A stretch of DNA of 33,101 nt from Clostridiales bacterium 38_11 (GCA_001509345.1 LGGM01000014.1:1-33101); one strand, 5' to 3'; positions 6,084-15,111 are shown, numbered from the stretch's first letter. Numbers and translations: made by a program. Notes: generated by a model from the letters alone, not told the origin.

Positions 6084-7112
6084 ATGAAAAACGATAAAAT
6101 CAATTACCCACCGGGCACACTGATCTACACAGGAGATTATACCGATCAGGAAACAAAAATGGAGCTGTACTCCTTTGATGAAAGCGAATATACCATAAGG
6201 CAAATCAGATCAATCGATGAAGTGCCTTCAACCCCACAGAAAAAATGGCTGAATGTCATCGGTCTAAACAATATTGATATAATCCGGGAGATCGGTAATC
6301 GTTACGGCATCTCTGATCTGGTGCTTGAGGATATATTGAATCCAGACCACAGAAGTAAATTGGAATATATTGATGACAAGCTGTTCGCGGTTCTGAAGAT
6401 GGTTTATTTAAAAAAAAATAAAATTGTTCATGAACAGCTCTCTCTTCTCGTATTGGATAAACTGATCATCACATTCCAGGAAATAGAAGGAGATGTGTTT
6501 GATACTCTCCGCGGTAGGATTAGCAATGGCAAAGGCTACATCAGAACGCTTAATATCGATTATCTTTTCTACTCAATGTTGGATGCTATTGTAGACCACT
6601 ATTATACAGCATTGGAGTTTGTCGAAACACTGATTGATCATGTTGAAGAGATCGTGATGAATGAAGAGAATGATGCGATGGATAGGATTTATTCCACCAA
6701 AAAGGAGCTTATATACCTGAGATCTTCCATCCTTCCTATCAAGGATTTGGTCAGAAACCTGACATCAGAAGATTTCGGTCTGGTCAATGACTCGACAAAG
6801 GCTTTCTTCAGTGATTTGAATGATCATCTGGTGGAGATATCAGATGCTTTGATGCTGGATAGGGAGCTTCTCAGCAGTCTAACAGAAACCCATATATCAA
6901 ATATTAGCAACAACATGAACAAGGTGATGACGGTTCTGACTATTTTTTCAGCAATTTTTATTCCACTATCTTTCCTGACAGGATTTTTTGGCATGAATTT
7001 CTCTACTTTCCCGGGGATTCATTATGCCTATGGTGTTCATGTCTTTATTGTCGGCTGTATTGTCCTTGCCGTCAGCATGATTGCTTTTTTCAAATACAAG
7101 GGTTGGTTATAG
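6084..7112 (+). CDS. corA: CorA-type divalent cation transporter
   Basis: The 342-residue protein is a CorA-family Mg2+ (or Co2+/Ni2+) channel of the inner membrane, active as a pentamer. A long acidic and helical cytoplasmic part is followed by two transmembrane helices at the C-terminus (about 282-302 and 315-335). The diagnostic GMNF at 303-306 closes the first helix (GFFGMNFSTFPG, with Phe replacing the more common Tyr before GMN). The short positively charged tail KYKGWL also fits. Length is typical. AGGAGG at 6071-6076 is seven bases before the ATG. It is a single gene between its own promoter and the converging regulator gene, whose terminator lies between them. Confidence 0.93.
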   Translation: MKNDKINYPPGTLIYTGDYTDQETKMELYSFDESEYTIRQIRSIDEVPSTPQKKWLNVIGLNNIDIIREIGNRYGISDLVLEDILNPDHRSKLEYIDDKLFAVLKMVYLKKNKIVHEQLSLLVLDKLIITFQEIEGDVFDTLRGRISNGKGYIRTLNIDYLFYSMLDAIVDHYYTALEFVETLIDHVEEIVMNEENDAMDRIYSTKKELIYLRSSILPIKDLVRNLTSEDFGLVNDSTKAFFSDLNDHLVEISDALMLDRELLSSLTETHISNISNNMNKVMTVLTIFSAIFIPLSFLTGFFGMNFSTFPGIHYAYGVHVFIVGCIVLAVSMIAFFKYKGWL

Positions 7113-7117
7113 GTCGA

Positions 7118-7141
7118 TAAAAAAAGTCCCTTATGAGGACT
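7118..7141 (-). terminator. terminator of the BTAD regulator gene
   Basis: On the minus strand, AGTCC (complement of 7137-7141) and GGACT (complement of 7125-7129) form a short stem around TCATAAG, followed by seven T residues (complement of 7119-7125). The stem overlaps the TAA stop at 7131. It is weak but correctly placed. Confidence 0.6.
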
Positions 7142-8357
7142 CATTGAGTAAAACATTTGCTGACTGGATCGGTTGAAACTTAATCTGCATATCCATGTAG
7201 CTCTCTTTCCCATAGAGATAGAGATTTTTCTTGATTCTGGATTCCACTACATTCAGTCCTTCATTACTGATATTATGCAGCATGATGAGCAACTGCGTGT
7301 CGTTCCAGAATGAGAACACATCTCCCTTTCTAAGGCTTTTGGATAGCACTTTTGTCATGTTATTTGACCATTTTTCTATCTCGGTCTGATCATGCCTCGG
7401 AATTTTTGATTTAGCCAGGGTTACCAGCGCGACGTAATCAGATTCATTGGTTCTGAGTGACTTTCTTTTTTGGATATTGTATAAAAACTTGAAATACTCA
7501 TATTCACAAATTAAGGCACCTGAATCCGGTCCTTCCTCCAGCTGGTCTTCCAGTCTGATGATGTCCAGCTCGCCTTTTTCAACAAAATGACTCTGGATTT
7601 TTCTAAACATGCTCTTAAGTGCGGGCGATGGCTCCATATCCATTTCTTTATGAAGCAGCATCTCAATGTATTCATAATGATCCATCGCCTTTTTGGACTG
7701 TCCTATCTTTAGCATCGCCTTAAGCAGATGAATATGGACATTCTCCTCATATGGTTCCAACAATAAAGCCGCTTCGCAAAGCTTGATGATTTCATCATTT
7801 TTATCCTGGTCGGCCAACATCTCGATCAGTCTGTTTAGTGATTTGAGATATAATCTGCTATAATAGTTTCTAATGGGAACAAGCCAGACCTCATAGGGGT
7901 TTTGAGATAGGTAGGTACCCTTATAGATATTGAGGGCTTGCTGATAAAGCTGAATTGCTTCATCTCTCTCGTGTGGGTTTTTTCTGTCTCCCTGATCTAT
8001 CAGGCTATCAAAGACATCAATATCCAGCTCAACCGCATCACCGACCTCCAGACTATAATTCCCGTTGGAAAACACGATATTCAGATGATTGCCCTCATCT
8101 GTGTGTTTCTGCTCCATTTTTTTCAGCATTTTTCTGAGTCTGAAGATCTGGGTTCTCAATACATTTTTGGGATCGTCTGTATCACTACCGGTCATCAGGT
8201 TGTCAATTATGGTATCAGGCAATATCTTCCTGTTTCTGAACGTGATAAAATACTGCAGCAGCTTATATAGTCTGTAGGTTCTGTTGGAGGGATTGAAAAG
8301 GCTTTTTTCTTCATCCCTGATATCAAATTCTCCCAGAGTGGTAATGTAAATTTTCAT
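7131..8357 (-). CDS. BTAD/SARP-type transcription regulator with degenerate GGDEF-like C-terminus
   Basis: The 408-residue protein begins with an OmpR-like winged helix (residues about 1-100; the recognition part includes DDPKNVLRTQIFRLRKMLKK). A bacterial transcriptional activation domain follows (about 115-255), rich in helical repeats (ERDEAIQLYQQALNIYKG; ALLLEPYEENVHIHLLKAML), as in SARP-type activators. The last 110 residues resemble a diguanylate cyclase fold: MTKVLSKSLRKGDVFSFWND aligns with the LRxxDxxxRxGGDEF pattern, but the GGDEF signature is lost, so no catalysis is expected. It may bind a nucleotide or a partner protein. The gene is divergent from the membrane GGDEF/HD-GYP gene, with possible binding sites at 8451-8506. 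The ATG has only a weak ribosome binding site. Confidence 0.75.
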   Translation of the reverse strand: MKIYITTLGEFDIRDEEKSLFNPSNRTYRLYKLLQYFITFRNRKILPDTIIDNLMTGSDTDDPKNVLRTQIFRLRKMLKKMEQKHTDEGNHLNIVFSNGNYSLEVGDAVELDIDVFDSLIDQGDRKNPHERDEAIQLYQQALNIYKGTYLSQNPYEVWLVPIRNYYSRLYLKSLNRLIEMLADQDKNDEIIKLCEAALLLEPYEENVHIHLLKAMLKIGQSKKAMDHYEYIEMLLHKEMDMEPSPALKSMFRKIQSHFVEKGELDIIRLEDQLEEGPDSGALICEYEYFKFLYNIQKRKSLRTNESDYVALVTLAKSKIPRHDQTEIEKWSNNMTKVLSKSLRKGDVFSFWNDTQLLIMLHNISNEGLNVVESRIKKNLYLYGKESYMDMQIKFQPIQSANVLLNESS

Positions 8358-8450
8358 AAAAGCACATCCTTGCCAATTGAAGGTTTAGCATCTGCATTCT
8401 TTAGTAAAGTGTTATATATTATATCATAAAATCTATAGAATTGAAACAAT

Positions 8451-8506
8451 TACAAATCATTTGTCAAAATCTAAAATACAAATCATATATATATGTTAGA
8501 TTTGAC
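8451..8506. promoter_or_regulatory. candidate operator between the divergent regulator and GGDEF genes
   Basis: TACAAATCAT occurs twice as a direct repeat, at 8451-8460 and 8477-8486 (26 bp apart). An inverted pair, GTCAAAATCTAA (8463-8474) and TTAGATTTGAC (8496-8506), overlaps the second copy. SARP-type regulators usually bind direct repeats near the -35 box, and these sites lie just upstream of the promoter at 8526. The assignment to this regulator is inference. Confidence 0.4.
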
Positions 8507-8525
8507 TAATTCTTAATGATAAGTA

Positions 8526-8555
8526 TTGTATACCCATCTGTTCCTAATATATAAT
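8526..8555 (+). promoter_or_regulatory. promoter of the GGDEF/HD-GYP gene
   Basis: TTGTAT (8526-8531) and TATAAT (8550-8555) are 18 bp apart. The -10 box overlaps the ATG at 8554, so that ATG cannot be translated from this promoter. This argues for the start at 8605. Confidence 0.65.
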
Positions 8556-8604
8556 GGTAAGAGTAAAAATTTTCAAAATATCATGCAATCATATGGGAGT
8601 TTCT

Positions 8605-10608
8605 ATGAATAGAGAATTTTCTACCGGTTTGATTTATAATTTATCGCTGTTGTTGGTATTGTCAATGATCTTCTCAATCGTCAACACAAAATTTGACAAA
8701 ACAAAGCATAGACGGGATTTGCTTGCAGGTATTCTCATTGGTGCAATCGGTATCGCTATCATGAGTAATCCTGTTCATTTATTGCAAGGTATCTTCTTTG
8801 ACGGCAGGTCAATCCTTTTAAGTATTACAGGCTTGTTTTTTGGTATTATCCCTACCATGATAGCTGTTCTTATTACGGGTGTTTATCGATTGTTCATCGG
8901 TGGAGATGGCGCTCTTGTCGGGTTAGCGACAATCCTGACCAGTAGTTTTATCGGTTTTATTTGGCGTAGATATCGTCTCCAAAAGTATATTCTGGACAAA
9001 GTGTATTTTCCAGTTGTTGAGTTATATTTTTTCGGTGTTGTCGTCCATATAGTCATGCTTGCAGATCTGTTTCTGTTTTTACCACATCAGTACGCTGTGC
9101 TTCGTGTTGTGGCCCTACCAATTATTACACTTTATCCTGTTGCCAGTGTTTTTCTGGGCTTGGTCATCAAGAATCAGATTGATAAAAACAGAATAATCCA
9201 AAAGATGGAAGAAAGCGAGCAACGCTATCGAACCATTTTTGAAAACACCTATGCAGCCATGCTGATTCTAGACCCCGAAAATGGTAATATATTGGATGCC
9301 AACATATTCGCTTCATGCTTCTATGGCTACAGCATCGAAACGTTAAAGACCATGAACATGACAGATTTAAACGGTTTAAGTCATAACGAGCTTAAATCCG
9401 AGATGGAAAAAATTATTCTTCATGTGAAAAACACCTTTGTTTTTATACACAAACTATCCAATGGTGAATCGCGAACGGTTGAGATCCATTCCGGTCCACT
9501 GACAGTCAATGGCAAGCAGGTTCTCTACTCGATCATCCATGATATCACTGACAGAATCAACAGAGAAAAGGAAATCGAATACCTCAGCTTTCATGATCAA
9601 CTGACCGGACTTTACAATAGACGGTTTTACGAGTCTGAACTGAAAAGACTGGATACGTCAAGGAATTTGCCGATATCCATGATTATGGCTGATGTCAATG
9701 GCTTGAAATTGGTTAACGATGCTTTCGGGCATCAAGAAGGTGACAATCTCTTGATGATGGTACGGGATATCCTTAAAAGTGCTTGTCGTGAAGATGATAT
9801 CATCTCACGGGTCGGGGGGGACGAGTTTGTGATCCTATTGCCGAAAACAAGCTATGGGGATGCCTACGCTATCGTTCAGAGAATGAAGAGTAATGAGTCG
9901 GATTACAGTCTCAATGGTCTGGAGATTAACATTTCTTACGGTGTTGCCACCAAGACTACTGAAAACACGTCAATTGCCACCGTTTATCGGAACGCTGAAG
10001 ACAATATGTACAAGAATAAATTTTTTGAAAGCAGGAAGCTGAAAGGCAACATGATCGACACGATTATGAAAACCCTGTACGAAAAGAATCCCCGAGAAAA
10101 GAACCATTCCGAGAGAGTATCGACTCTATGTCAGGAGATGGCCAAGGCTTTGGATTTCAATCATGAGTCAATAAATGAAATCGGTGTCGCTGGTTTACTG
10201 CATGATATCGGCAAAATTACGCTTGATGAGACCATCCTCAATAAAAAAGGTCTACTAAACGATGATGAGTGGTTTCAAATGAGAAAGCACCCTGAGACGA
10301 GCTATAAGATACTGAGCTCAGTCAATGGCCTGGCAACCTCTGCCGAGTATGTTCTGTCTCATCACGAGAGATGGGATGGTGAAGGCTATCCTAATAAAAT
10401 CAGTGGTGATAGAATTCCGTACTTTTCGAGAATCATAGCGCTCGCTGATGCCTTTGATGCAATGGTGAGTGAGAGAACCTATAGCAGAATGCTGACATTT
10501 GATGAGGCGATTTTAGAGATAGAAAAAAATGCGGGGACTCAGTTTGATCCCCAGCTGGTTGAGATTTTTATCAAAACAATAAGAGTTCAGTCGAGCATGC
10601 TTGACTGA
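8605..10608 (+). CDS. membrane PAS-GGDEF-HD-GYP c-di-GMP enzyme
   Basis: The 667-residue protein probably makes and breaks c-di-GMP. Residues 1-190 carry about six hydrophobic segments of the 5TMR-LYT (LytS/YhcK) sensor type, with the conserved FIGGDGALVGLATIL. A PAS domain follows (about 205-330), then a GGDEF domain with an intact GGDEF (about 404-408) and an REDD inhibitory site five residues upstream. Last is an HD-GYP domain with HSERV, HDIGK (about 533) and HHERWDGEGYP. All motifs are intact, so both cyclase and phosphodiesterase activities are possible. The start at 8605 follows GGGAG by five bases; an ATG at 8554 would add 17 residues but lies within the promoter. It is divergent from the BTAD regulator, which may control it. 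Confidence 0.9.
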   Translation: MNREFSTGLIYNLSLLLVLSMIFSIVNTKFDKTKHRRDLLAGILIGAIGIAIMSNPVHLLQGIFFDGRSILLSITGLFFGIIPTMIAVLITGVYRLFIGGDGALVGLATILTSSFIGFIWRRYRLQKYILDKVYFPVVELYFFGVVVHIVMLADLFLFLPHQYAVLRVVALPIITLYPVASVFLGLVIKNQIDKNRIIQKMEESEQRYRTIFENTYAAMLILDPENGNILDANIFASCFYGYSIETLKTMNMTDLNGLSHNELKSEMEKIILHVKNTFVFIHKLSNGESRTVEIHSGPLTVNGKQVLYSIIHDITDRINREKEIEYLSFHDQLTGLYNRRFYESELKRLDTSRNLPISMIMADVNGLKLVNDAFGHQEGDNLLMMVRDILKSACREDDIISRVGGDEFVILLPKTSYGDAYAIVQRMKSNESDYSLNGLEINISYGVATKTTENTSIATVYRNAEDNMYKNKFFESRKLKGNMIDTIMKTLYEKNPREKNHSERVSTLCQEMAKALDFNHESINEIGVAGLLHDIGKITLDETILNKKGLLNDDEWFQMRKHPETSYKILSSVNGLATSAEYVLSHHERWDGEGYPNKISGDRIPYFSRIIALADAFDAMVSERTYSRMLTFDEAILEIEKNAGTQFDPQLVEIFIKTIRVQSSMLD

Positions 10609-10614
10609 ACTCTT
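10581..10614. terminator. bidirectional terminator between convergent genes
   Basis: AAGAGTTCAGTC (10581-10592) pairs with GACTGAACTCTT (10603-10614) in a 12-bp stem. It overlaps the last codons of the GGDEF/HD-GYP gene and touches the stop of the converging cysQ gene. T-rich sequence follows on both strands (CAAATTTTC on +, ATTGTTTTG on -). Confidence 0.75.
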
Positions 10615-11429
10615 CAAATTTTCAATTTATTTCCCACGCGATTGAGGATATAAAAACCCTTATGGTTGGTGGTGTTTTTTCTGTTGTAGGTCATCTCTGT
10701 ATCGTCCATCTGCATCAGTATTCCACCGGCTTCTTCGATAATACACTGCATGGCTGCCGTATCCCACTCCATAGTCAACCCAAAACGATAATAGATATCC
10801 GCTTCTCCTTTTGCAATCAGACAGCCCTTGATGGATGAGCCAGCATGCACTATCTCACCGATTTTCTCTCTGTTATTCTCGATTAGACGGTCTGTGATCT
10901 GGTGTTGGTGGGATCTGCTGTGTAGCATTATCAGATTTTCTGTTTTTGATGAGACGTTGATTCTTACAGACCGGTTAATGTCCTGATGAGTGGAGTATTC
11001 TTCTATATAATAGGCGCCTTGCCCTTGACATGCATAGTAGATTTCATCCCTGACAGGAATATAGATGACGCCTAAAATAGGCCTGTGCTTGTAGGTGAGG
11101 GCTATGTTGACGGAAAACTCGCCATTCCTTTTGATAAATTCCTTCGTGCCGTCCAATGGATCCACCAGCCAGCAATAATCATATCCAAGCCTTTTCAGAT
11201 CATCAGCTGATTCCTCTGCCAGTATGGCCATATCCGGGTAATCCATCCTTAAGACATTGACGATGTGGTCATTAGCCAACTTGTCCGCCTTTGTCAATGG
11301 TGAGTCGTCATCCTTATAGTCCACCTTGAAGTCGGTATGGTATATACCCAGTATGATTTGCCCCGCATCAAAGGCTATGTTGATGACGTTTTCAATCATT
11401 TCTGCCTTGTGACTGTCAAATGGCCACAT
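10614..11429 (-). CDS. cysQ: 3'(2'),5'-bisphosphate nucleotidase, CysQ-like
   Basis: The 271-residue protein belongs to the Mg2+-dependent, Li+-sensitive inositol monophosphatase family. The metal-binding motifs are present: EE at 72-73, DPLDGTKEF (90-98, the CysQ form of DPxDGT) and EWDTAA near 221-226 before the glycine-rich EEAGG. The TKEF extension favours CysQ over inositol phosphatase. It would hydrolyse adenosine 3',5'-bisphosphate left over from sulfate activation and other sulfotransfer. The ATG at 11429 overlaps the end of manA by 14 bp, so the genes are probably translationally coupled. A second ATG at 11399, after AAGGCAG, is an alternative start. No sulfur genes are adjacent. Confidence 0.82.
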   Translation of the reverse strand: MWPFDSHKAEMIENVINIAFDAGQIILGIYHTDFKVDYKDDDSPLTKADKLANDHIVNVLRMDYPDMAILAEESADDLKRLGYDYCWLVDPLDGTKEFIKRNGEFSVNIALTYKHRPILGVIYIPVRDEIYYACQGQGAYYIEEYSTHQDINRSVRINVSSKTENLIMLHSRSHQHQITDRLIENNREKIGEIVHAGSSIKGCLIAKGEADIYYRFGLTMEWDTAAMQCIIEEAGGILMQMDDTEMTYNRKNTTNHKGFYILNRVGNKLKI

Positions 11430-12357
11430 AGCTCTTGATAAGGATCATTTTTCCTTCCAGCTCATAGGGTCCCAGTATTGCCGGTATGAGATAGGAATCC
11501 CCCTTCGCTATCTTTTCACGCTTGTCTCCACCATAAAGGATTTCTCCTTCTCCCGCTACACAGGTGAAAATATGGAATCTGTTCCTGTCCGATGTCTGGT
11601 ACAGAGAATCCAGTACTTCATATACCTCTATGTTGAAATCCGCAGGCAGGTTGTATTCCTTTATTTGGTTTCCTTTGTGTGTCAGCAGCATATAATCACT
11701 TTCAATGTCTTTACTGTCAAAATCCAACACCTCGTAGGCTTGTGTCAGGTCCAGTTCTCTGCCCCTGTTGTAGTCAAATATTCTAAACTCTTTTTCCACA
11801 TTCTGATGGATCTCAAGCAGGGTGATATTCTCACCAATTGCATGCAGAAGTCCGCTCTTGACATAAAACATATCCCCTGCCTTCACGTAAACTTTATTGA
11901 TACAATCCTCATAATGCTCATTTTCAAGGGCTTCCTTGAACTGTTCTTTTGTGCAGTCCTTAATACCCAGATACAGATAGGCATCCGGTTCAGACTCAAT
12001 CACATACCATGCCTCAGTTCGACCACCAGACAATCCCATTTTGATTGCATACTCTTCTGACGGATGAACTTGTATTGAAAGCTTCTCATCGGTGGTGATT
12101 ATTTTGATACTGATTGGAAACCAGCTGGTATCCACTTTTTCTCCCATCAGTTTGTGTCCATATTTATCAATCAGATTCTGAAGGGTCATCCCTTTATAAG
12201 CACCATTTTCCACTACACTGACTGCGTGTTCATGACATACGATGTCCCAACTCTCACCAATCTTTATATTTTCTGGTAGGTCATCTCTAAAAGAAGCCAA
12301 TCTCTTTCCGCCCCAGATTTTCTCTTTGTATATGCTTTTAAACTTGATAGGGTACAT
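11416..12357 (-). CDS. manA: mannose-6-phosphate isomerase, class I
   Basis: The 313-residue protein is the short, Bacillus-type phosphomannose isomerase, a zinc enzyme interconverting fructose-6-phosphate and mannose-6-phosphate. The zinc-site signature LSIQVHPSEEYA, the conserved GRTEAWYV, and LLHAIGENITLLEIHQN with a ligand His are all seen. It feeds GDP-mannose synthesis for glycans or allows mannose use. The ATG at 12357 is chosen because AAGGAG lies eight bases upstream; a GTG at 12366 falls inside the ribosome binding site. A promoter is at 12401-12429. It heads a two-gene unit with cysQ. Confidence 0.9.
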   Translation of the reverse strand: MYPIKFKSIYKEKIWGGKRLASFRDDLPENIKIGESWDIVCHEHAVSVVENGAYKGMTLQNLIDKYGHKLMGEKVDTSWFPISIKIITTDEKLSIQVHPSEEYAIKMGLSGGRTEAWYVIESEPDAYLYLGIKDCTKEQFKEALENEHYEDCINKVYVKAGDMFYVKSGLLHAIGENITLLEIHQNVEKEFRIFDYNRGRELDLTQAYEVLDFDSKDIESDYMLLTHKGNQIKEYNLPADFNIEVYEVLDSLYQTSDRNRFHIFTCVAGEGEILYGGDKREKIAKGDSYLIPAILGPYELEGKMILIKSYVAI

Positions 12358-12400
12358 GTGTTTCACTCCTTATAAATCTATTTCAATCGTATATTATACT

Positions 12401-12429
12401 ATTATACTCATTTTATCCAGTATTAGCAA
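12401..12429 (-). promoter_or_regulatory. promoter of manA-cysQ
   Basis: On the minus strand, TTGCTA (12424-12429) and TATAAT (12401-12406) are 17 bp apart, with a second TATAAT-like box a few bases downstream. The position gives a leader of about 37 bases before manA. Confidence 0.6.
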
Positions 12430-12486
12430 TATGACATGATTTTCATGTGACATGATTTTCATTAATGAAAATCGTGTTGTTTTTAG

Positions 12487-14436
12487 TTATAGCTGCTTAA
12501 TAATACCTTTTCTATAGGCATCCAATAGATTGTTCAGTATCTCGATATTGGCCTTGATTTCCATACCGGTATCCGTGTCCGCTACCAGTAGTCTTCTTTC
12601 CTCTTCTCTCACATAAACCTCATTTGGCACCATATCAACGTTTTCCTCTATGGATGCCTCATGGGTCTCAAATGGCTCATGGGACACCAGTATGACGCCC
12701 TGGGAATTGAATATCAGTGTGTATCCGGCAATGCCCGTCACCGATTGATAGGCTTTGGAGAATCCGCCGTCAATGACAAACATCTTGCCATGACCCTTGA
12801 CAGGATTTTCCCCTTTTTTGGTTTTCACCGGCACATGACCGCATATGATTCTTCCTTTTTCAAGACTTAAGCCAAACTCATCCAGTATTTTCTCACAGGT
12901 GTCCAGCTGATCCCTTATCTTGAAATAGTGGTTGTAGGTCTCTTTATGGGTCGTCTTATCATCGATGAAATACCGCTCGAAGGTGGTCATCCTGTCTTTT
13001 CCAAACAATGGTGAAAACGAGCCGCACCAGGCATACCAGGTCAGATCCTTGTCAAAATGATTGCTTGCTTCGTGCTTGTTGAAATAGGCCTCTCTTAGCT
13101 GGGCATCAAAGTAATCGCACAGGGATTTTCCGGAATAGCTCTTGCCTGCAATTGAAAAGCTTAAGAATTCCCCATCCTCATCGAAGGGAACACAGGCATG
13201 GTATAAGAGATTGTTGTTGCAAATCAAATAGAGGCTTCCCTTGGTGTACAGGAATTCCGCGTGTTGCTGCAGCTTTTCCGAATTCTTAAAGCTGATCAAC
13301 AGATTGTCCATGAGCTCCCTTTCTTCTTGAGTCAATTCGTAAGGATCAATGGCGCTAAGTGTTGGAAAAAATGTGTCCTTCATTGGGAATTCCTGGCCAT
13401 TGATCATGACTCGTGATCTGTCTTTGGATAGTTTATCTAAAAATAACCTGTCCTCCATCCTGTAACTCGGTTGTCTTTTGATGATCTGCCCTTCCAGCTT
13501 GAATTGGATGATGGCGATAGCTTTTTCCATCTTTGACATCAGCTGGATGTCTTTTGCCTTGAAATTGTGTTTGTCTTTGAGGATGGGTTGGAAAAACTCT
13601 GCCGGATCATCCTTGTAAATCTCATTGGCGAATTGGGACAATGGCATAAGATTGATTCCGTAGCCGTCCTGAAGGGTCTCAAGATTGCCATATCTCAGAG
13701 ATATCCTGACCACATTGGCTATACATGCTGCTGAACCTGCCGCCGCACCCATCCACAGGATATCGTGATTGCCCCATTGTATATCCACATTGTGATGTGC
13801 CATCAGATCATCCAAAATCAGATGGGCTCCTGGACCTCTGTCAAATATATCACCCACAATATGAAGCCTGTCAACTACAAGTCTTCTGATGACATCTGAT
13901 AATGCCATGATAAAATCATCCGCCCTGTCGGTTCTGATGATGGTTTTAATAATCTCATGGTAATATCTCTTTTTGGATTCCAGCTCTTCTTGTTCCTGCA
14001 CCAGTTCCTCAATTACATAATTAAAGCTTTTGGGCAGGGCTTTTCTGACCTTTGATCTAGAATACTTATAGGCCGCTTTTCTCAATACTAGAATCTGCTG
14101 ATAGATGGTTTCCTGATACCATTTTTCATCTACCGTCCCCTGCTTTTTGAGATAAATCAGTTTTTCTCTGGGGTAATAGATTAGGGAAGCTAGTCTTTCT
14201 TTCTCTGAAGAGGTCATCTGATCGCCAAAGGTTTCGTTTATTTTCCGTTTGACCGTTCCTGAAGCATTTCTAACCACATGGGTGAAAGCCTCGTACTCGC
14301 CGTGAATATCTGTCAAAAAATGCTCGGTTCCCTTAGGCAGATTCAGTATCGCACTAAGGTTGATGATTTCTTTGCTGACTTCATCAATGTTGGGAAATTG
14401 CTTGGCCAACAGCTTGTAGTAAGGAAGAAGTTCCAT
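12487..14436 (-). CDS. fbp: fructose-1,6-bisphosphatase, class III
   Basis: The 649-residue protein is the large Bacillota-type FBPase with a metallophosphatase core, acting in gluconeogenesis (fructose-1,6-bisphosphate to fructose-6-phosphate). The metallophosphatase motifs are in order: TDIHGEYEAF (about 42-51), GDIFDRGPGAH (about 196-206), WGNHDILWMG (about 221-230) and the late CGHVPVK. Length is close to the B. subtilis enzyme (about 670). This class is restricted mainly to Bacillota and some Bacteroidota, which helps place the genome. CAGGAGGTCATA precedes the ATG. Fructose-6-phosphate made here is the substrate of ManA downstream, although manA has its own promoter. Confidence 0.95.
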   Translation of the reverse strand: MELLPYYKLLAKQFPNIDEVSKEIINLSAILNLPKGTEHFLTDIHGEYEAFTHVVRNASGTVKRKINETFGDQMTSSEKERLASLIYYPREKLIYLKKQGTVDEKWYQETIYQQILVLRKAAYKYSRSKVRKALPKSFNYVIEELVQEQEELESKKRYYHEIIKTIIRTDRADDFIMALSDVIRRLVVDRLHIVGDIFDRGPGAHLILDDLMAHHNVDIQWGNHDILWMGAAAGSAACIANVVRISLRYGNLETLQDGYGINLMPLSQFANEIYKDDPAEFFQPILKDKHNFKAKDIQLMSKMEKAIAIIQFKLEGQIIKRQPSYRMEDRLFLDKLSKDRSRVMINGQEFPMKDTFFPTLSAIDPYELTQEERELMDNLLISFKNSEKLQQHAEFLYTKGSLYLICNNNLLYHACVPFDEDGEFLSFSIAGKSYSGKSLCDYFDAQLREAYFNKHEASNHFDKDLTWYAWCGSFSPLFGKDRMTTFERYFIDDKTTHKETYNHYFKIRDQLDTCEKILDEFGLSLEKGRIICGHVPVKTKKGENPVKGHGKMFVIDGGFSKAYQSVTGIAGYTLIFNSQGVILVSHEPFETHEASIEENVDMVPNEVYVREEERRLLVADTDTGMEIKANIEILNNLLDAYRKGIIKQL

Positions 14437-14523
14437 TATGACCTCCTGGAAATTTCTTATCGTTAATATTATATGCTATGTGAGATTATATGAACAGTTA
14501 TTACCGCAACTGCTCTATATAGA

Positions 14524-14988
14524 TTATTGTTCCTTGCAGACATCCACCCATTTTCCTTTTGTCACTTCCGCCAGATAATCAACGTCTATTTTGACCGCGG
14601 TGTTGCTACCTCCACCTGCCGGAAAGACATAATCAAATGCCTTGAGGGACTCATCCAGATAGATATCCAACGGCTTGATCAGCCCAAAGGGACAGACACC
14701 ACCTACCGGATGACCTGTGGCTTCCTCCACCTCTTCAAGCCCGACAAATTTTGCCTTTTGTTTGAATGTGTCCTTGAATTTTCTGTTGTCCAGCTTCACA
14801 TCTCCCTTTGCCAGCAACAGGATATCCATTTCCTTCAATCTGATAGCCATTGTTTTGGCGATGCGTGCCGGTTCGACACCAAGAGCCTGTGCTGCCAGTT
14901 CTACTGTTGCCGTTGAGGTATCCATTTCGATTACCTCAAGCGGTAGATTTTCATCCATAAATTGTTTTTTCACCGTTTTTATGCTCAT
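14524..14988 (-). CDS. YbaK/EbsC-type aminoacyl-tRNA deacylase
   Basis: The 154-residue protein is a YbaK-like editing domain. Features are the N-terminal STATVELAAQALGVEP, the lysine-bearing IAKTMAI strand, GDVKLDNRKFKD, the loop ATGHPVGGVCPFGL, and the late FPAGGGSNTAVKI. Family members remove mis-attached amino acids such as Cys from tRNA(Pro). The catalytic lysine and the GGV(C)PFG loop appear intact, so activity is expected; specificity cannot be told. The start at 14988 is chosen because TTAGGAGGT lies just before this ATG; an upstream in-frame ATG at 15033 would add 15 residues and lacks such a site. It is a single gene. Confidence 0.88.
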   Translation of the reverse strand: MSIKTVKKQFMDENLPLEVIEMDTSTATVELAAQALGVEPARIAKTMAIRLKEMDILLLAKGDVKLDNRKFKDTFKQKAKFVGLEEVEEATGHPVGGVCPFGLIKPLDIYLDESLKAFDYVFPAGGGSNTAVKIDVDYLAEVTKGKWVDVCKEQ

Positions 14989-15082
14989 TTCTGACCTCCT
15001 AAAATCATAGGTGTATCTTATTATATTTTTCAAGAGATTTCAAGCGGAGGAAGTGCTATTCTTTTTTGATATTCTATTTTAT

Positions 15083-15111
15083 TTGACAATTGTTATCATT
15101 TAGTGTATAAT
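15083..15111 (+). promoter_or_regulatory. perfect consensus vegetative promoter
   Basis: TTGACA (15083-15088), 17 bp, TATAAT (15106-15111): all twelve positions match the sigma-A consensus with ideal spacing. It drives the 49-codon gene at 15157 after a leader of about 40 bases, predicting strong, largely unregulated expression. Confidence 0.85.

Noticed and set aside
8554-8604. ATG at 8554 as start of the GGDEF/HD-GYP gene
   Set aside because: It overlaps the TATAAT box of the best promoter, and the ATG at 8605 has GGGAG just upstream.
12450-12485. Hairpin ACATGATTTTCAT/ATGAAAATCGTGT with a T run on the + strand, as a terminator
   Set aside because: No + strand gene precedes it, and on the minus strand, where fbp ends, no T run follows. 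It may be an accidental AT-rich palindrome or part of the manA control region, so it is not listed as a terminator.
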